A program made the translations under genes and the position numbers. Below are positions 6,556-8,768 of a stretch of 8,768 bases of DNA, in pieces (the stretch's first letter is position 1; each line of letters begins with the position of its first letter). This DNA is from JBDKJS01 sp039806065 (GTDB lineage: Bacteria > Bacteroidota > Bacteroidia > AKYH767-A > 2013-40CM-41-45), in the NCBI GenBank assembly GCA_039806065.1, contig JBDKJS010000117.1:1-8768 (forward strand), read 5' to 3'. The notes under the pieces were generated by a model that worked only from the letters and a program-made list of their open reading frames with translations, searched no databases and was not told where the DNA came from.

Positions 6556-8013
6556 ATGGAACTGCTAAACAAAACTATCAAGAAGTTGAGCGAACAAGAG
6601 TATCAAGAATTACTTTCTGCTGTAGCTGGCCGAAAGAATAACAAACCATACACTGTATTAGAGTATGCTAGAAAATTTAATTACTCAGAGGATCAAATGA
6701 TGGATCTACTGGCTGTTAACCCTAGTACCTATTATACTTTGAAGAGTCGTTTGAATGAAAAGATAGCTCAATACATGTCTAAAAATGTACATAATCCAAT
6801 TAATGCCTTAAAAGAAAAAGTTGCAGCAGTGCCTGCAATGATGTTTGGCAACAATAGGGAAGTGGCCATTAGGGCTTTGAGAAATTTAGAAAAACAATTA
6901 ATAGAATACGACTTGTCTACCGAGTTAATAACTGTCTATAAAGCATTGGCTCGATTAAGCATGTTTAACGGTGATTTTGATTTTTATGAGAAAGAATACA
7001 ATAAGCACGTTGCCTATTCTTTAGCAGTAGTTAAGGCTGAAGATTTATTTTATGAATTTGCCAAGCGAGCAGGGAAATACTTGCTTAGTAAGGAAGACAG
7101 TGACAAAGAAATGATGAGTGCTGCCCTGCGTGAAATTACTAATATAGCCGAGCTTTATCATGGGCATCGTTTATTCGTTCTATCTAACGTGGTAAGGTTG
7201 TATCATCTTTGTATAATTACTTCAAGAACCGAAAATTTAAAGGCGCTTGAATTAGAGGTAGATTCTGTACTTGGACAAATTGATAGGCATTTTTCAACCT
7301 ATGAATTGGATACTTTTTATCAATCCATCAGATTCTTAGTAGATCTTATGTATTTTGAGTATTATCAGCAGGCAGATAACCAAGTAAGAGCCGATCATCA
7401 TTTTGAAAAAGTAAATCATAAGATAGGTGATGTGGGATCTAAGCCAATCTTTAATTTTTATTCGATTCAATTTTTGTTTTCAAAAGTTAGAAGATACCTC
7501 TCTAATAAAAATATTAATCAATTGCTTGAAAACAATGGTACCCTTGAACATTCATTTGATGCCGAATCCACTGAACCATTTGCTTTCATTTCATTTAAGA
7601 AGTATATCGCTATCTGTAAGTTCTATCAAGGAGATTTTGCAAATGCAGCTAAAACTATTAATTCACTTCGTAATGAAATGTCAATTAAAAAATTCTTATA
7701 TGCTGATGTAGAAGTAAAATTATTTCAAGCGCTTCAATACTGTGTGATCGGTGATGATAGCCTGTGCAATCAAATTTTGCAAAGTGTAAAAAGACAAATT
7801 CCTGAGCACGATGAAAAGTATGAACCTGCCACCATTCTAATTAAAATGATTAAAACAGCTCTTAAGCCCGATGATATTCGTAGAAAAATAAAGAAATTAA
7901 CAGAGATAAATGAAGTTTTTGAAGGGTCAAAGAAAAATGCAAATAGTATGTTTTGGTTTTTGCAACTAGATGAGAACATCTTGCGTAAGATGGCTAACCC
8001 AATAAAGATTTAA
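6556..8013 (+). CDS. Helical HTH-/TPR-like protein of unknown function
   Basis: A 485-residue protein whose family I do not recognise. It has no signal peptide or membrane segment, so it should be cytoplasmic. Residues 1-75 are helical. The part around 32-70 (TVLEYARKFNYSEDQMMDLL, then NPSTYYTLKSRLNEKI) resembles a helix-turn-helix with a recognition helix at about 57-70. From about 100 to the end, amphipathic helices alternate. Segments at about 128-151 (YKALARLSMFNGDFDFYEKE) and 348-373 (YIAICKFYQGDFANAAKTIN) look like degenerate TPR units, with the small/aromatic/Gly-Asp pattern of TPR turns. The C-terminus (about 438-450) is rich in Lys and Arg. The ATG at 6556 is preferred over the in-frame TTG at 6490, which lies in a likely promoter and would add 22 atypical residues. 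It is divergent from the surface-protein unit and followed by a strong terminator, so it is probably monocistronic. A regulator or scaffold is an inference only. Confidence 0.88.
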   Translation: MELLNKTIKKLSEQEYQELLSAVAGRKNNKPYTVLEYARKFNYSEDQMMDLLAVNPSTYYTLKSRLNEKIAQYMSKNVHNPINALKEKVAAVPAMMFGNNREVAIRALRNLEKQLIEYDLSTELITVYKALARLSMFNGDFDFYEKEYNKHVAYSLAVVKAEDLFYEFAKRAGKYLLSKEDSDKEMMSAALREITNIAELYHGHRLFVLSNVVRLYHLCIITSRTENLKALELEVDSVLGQIDRHFSTYELDTFYQSIRFLVDLMYFEYYQQADNQVRADHHFEKVNHKIGDVGSKPIFNFYSIQFLFSKVRRYLSNKNINQLLENNGTLEHSFDAESTEPFAFISFKKYIAICKFYQGDFANAAKTINSLRNEMSIKKFLYADVEVKLFQALQYCVIGDDSLCNQILQSVKRQIPEHDEKYEPATILIKMIKTALKPDDIRRKIKKLTEINEVFEGSKKNANSMFWFLQLDENILRKMANPIKI

Positions 8014-8046
8014 CCATGTTTAAATAAGCGCATTAAGCTATGCGAT

Positions 8047-8080
8047 AAAAATCTGTCTTGCAAAGGACAGATTTTTTTTT
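8047..8080 (+). terminator. Intrinsic terminator after the HTH/TPR-like gene
   Basis: An 11-bp stem, AAAAATCTGTC (8047-8057) with GACAGATTTTT (8066-8076), has an 8-base loop and runs straight into a T-tract ending at 8080. It starts 33 bp after the stop codon at 8013. A smaller hairpin (CGCAT/ATGCG, 8029-8044) lies just before it. The A-run on the 5' side could also allow termination on the minus strand, but no minus-strand gene approaches from the right. Confidence 0.9.
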
Positions 8081-8094
8081 GCACCATATTTTCA

Positions 8095-8102
8095 TTACTT
8101 TG
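8095..8102 (+). promoter_or_regulatory. Possible -7 element for the DUF4286-rsmA unit
   Basis: TTACTTTG differs from the Bacteroidota TAnnTTTG element at one position and ends 8 bases before the ATG at 8111, so the transcript would have almost no leader. A TTTG at 8078-8081 is the only -33 candidate and its spacing is short. The strong terminator just upstream implies that a promoter should lie here, which is the main support. Confidence 0.35.
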
Positions 8103-8110
8103 CAGCAACT

Positions 8111-8416
8111 ATGATAGTTTATAGCGTTACAATCAATGTAGATCACAGCATTGCCAAACAATGGCTCCAGTGGATGCGCACCAAGCACATTTATGATGTG
8201 GTAAAGGCAGGCAATTTCCTTGATTTTAAATTGCTGCAATTGATGGGCGATCAGGATTCTGGAGGCCTTACCTACAACGTTCAGTATTATTGTAAAGATC
8301 TGGCTGCTTATCAAAAATATGAAAAGGATTATGCCCCTAAACTTAGAGCTGAAGCTATCGAAATTTTTGGTGATAAGTTCGTAGCATTCCGCACCCTTTT
8401 AGATGTTATTGAATGA
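8111..8416 (+). CDS. DUF4286 family protein
   Basis: A 101-residue protein that matches from memory the DUF4286 family, a small cytoplasmic family of unknown function in Bacteroidota. Family-typical features are the opening MIVYSVTINVD, the W-L-Q-W-M segment at about 18-22 followed by TKHIYDV, the central GGLTYNVQYYC with a following Y-x-x-Y (YQKY), and the closing KFVAFRTLLDVIE. The full family length is present. No signal peptide or membrane segment is visible. The N-terminal beta strand, central helix and later strand suggest a small alpha/beta (ferredoxin-like) fold, which is inferred. Its TGA stop (8414-8416) overlaps the ATG of rsmA (8413-8415), so translation is probably coupled. That arrangement hints at a role in ribosome maturation but does not prove one. 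Confidence 0.88.
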   Translation: MIVYSVTINVDHSIAKQWLQWMRTKHIYDVVKAGNFLDFKLLQLMGDQDSGGLTYNVQYYCKDLAAYQKYEKDYAPKLRAEAIEIFGDKFVAFRTLLDVIE

Positions 8417-8768
8417 TTAAAGCAAAAAAACATTTTGGCCAAAATTTCCTCAATAGGAAAGACCTAGCGCTTAAGATTACTGAGAGCCTTACCTTTCATA
8501 ATGGCTATAATTGTTTACTTGAAATTGGCCCCGGAATGGGTATCCTTACAGATCTTTTGATTAACCAAAAGAGTCTTAATTTCAAATGTGTTGAAATAGA
8601 TCCTGAAGCAGTAAATTTTCTTCGCGACAAATACTTTAGTAACCAACAAGTCATCATTGAATATGATTTTCTAAAGCTCCCTCTCGAACAGGTTTTTTAT
8701 GAACCATTTGGAATAATTGGAAATTTCCCTTACAACATTTCTTCGCAAATTTTATTTAAGGTTTTAGA
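8413..8768 (+). CDS. rsmA: 16S rRNA (adenine1518/1519-N6)-dimethyltransferase, 5' part
   Basis: RsmA (KsgA) uses S-adenosylmethionine to dimethylate two adjacent adenines in the 3' terminal helix of 16S rRNA, a late step in 30S assembly. The first 118 residues are present, out of a usual length of about 260, and the gene is cut by the right edge. Visible family motifs are KAKKHFGQNFL at residues 3-13, the SAM-binding motif LEIGPGMGILT at 36-46, the acidic residue of the SAM ribose site in VEID (E61), YDFL at 84-87, and the catalytic motif IV NFPYNIS at 104-110. The start is the ATG overlapping the stop of the DUF4286 gene, and it places the KKHFGQNFL motif at the expected distance from the N-terminus. 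All key residues in the visible part are intact, so it should be functional. Confidence 0.97.
   Translation, partial: MIKAKKHFGQNFLNRKDLALKITESLTFHNGYNCLLEIGPGMGILTDLLINQKSLNFKCVEIDPEAVNFLRDKYFSNQQVIIEYDFLKLPLEQVFYEPFGIIGNFPYNISSQILFKVL

Noticed and set aside
7427..8314. Open frames within the HTH/TPR-like and DUF4286 genes (7427-7711 plus, 7770-7979 minus, 8033-8314 minus)
   Set aside because: They are shadows of the two supported genes; the last also crosses the terminator hairpin.

Overview
The window looks like chromosomal DNA of an AT-rich member of the Bacteroidota, probably near Chitinophagales/Sphingobacteriales; the lineage is inferred. Support comes from a giant exported PKD/FN3 repeat protein, a DUF4286 gene (a family I know mainly from Bacteroidota) joined to rsmA, a TAnnTTTG-type -7 promoter element, and the absence of clear Shine-Dalgarno sites.

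Left two thirds (1-6290, minus strand): a two-gene unit coding for extracytoplasmic proteins. The first gene (6290-5742) encodes a 182-residue protein with a signal/anchor segment and a single FN3-like module. After a 28-bp gap comes a giant gene starting at 5713 that runs off the left edge. Its 1904 visible codons encode a signal peptide, 19 tandem PKD domains at a period of about 82 residues, then three complete FN3-like domains and the start of a fourth. This is the architecture of large Bacteroidota surface proteins or adhesins, which usually end in a type IX secretion sorting domain. That end lies outside the window.

Middle (6291-6555): an AT-rich divergent intergenic region with a short palindrome and a plausible promoter for the plus-strand gene. 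On the plus strand, 6556-8013 encodes a 485-residue, apparently cytoplasmic, all-helical protein with an HTH-like N-terminal segment and TPR-like helix pairs. Its function is not recognised. A clear intrinsic terminator follows it.

Right end (8111-8768, plus strand): a DUF4286 small protein whose stop codon overlaps the start of rsmA (ksgA), the 16S rRNA adenine dimethyltransferase, which is cut by the right edge. This is a housekeeping unit separated from the surface-protein locus by the terminator.

No RNA genes, insertion sequences, CRISPR arrays or phage features were seen. The most notable signals are the regularity of the PKD array, the way its cysteine count breaks down only in neighbouring domains, and the divergent HTH/TPR-like gene beside the surface-protein unit.
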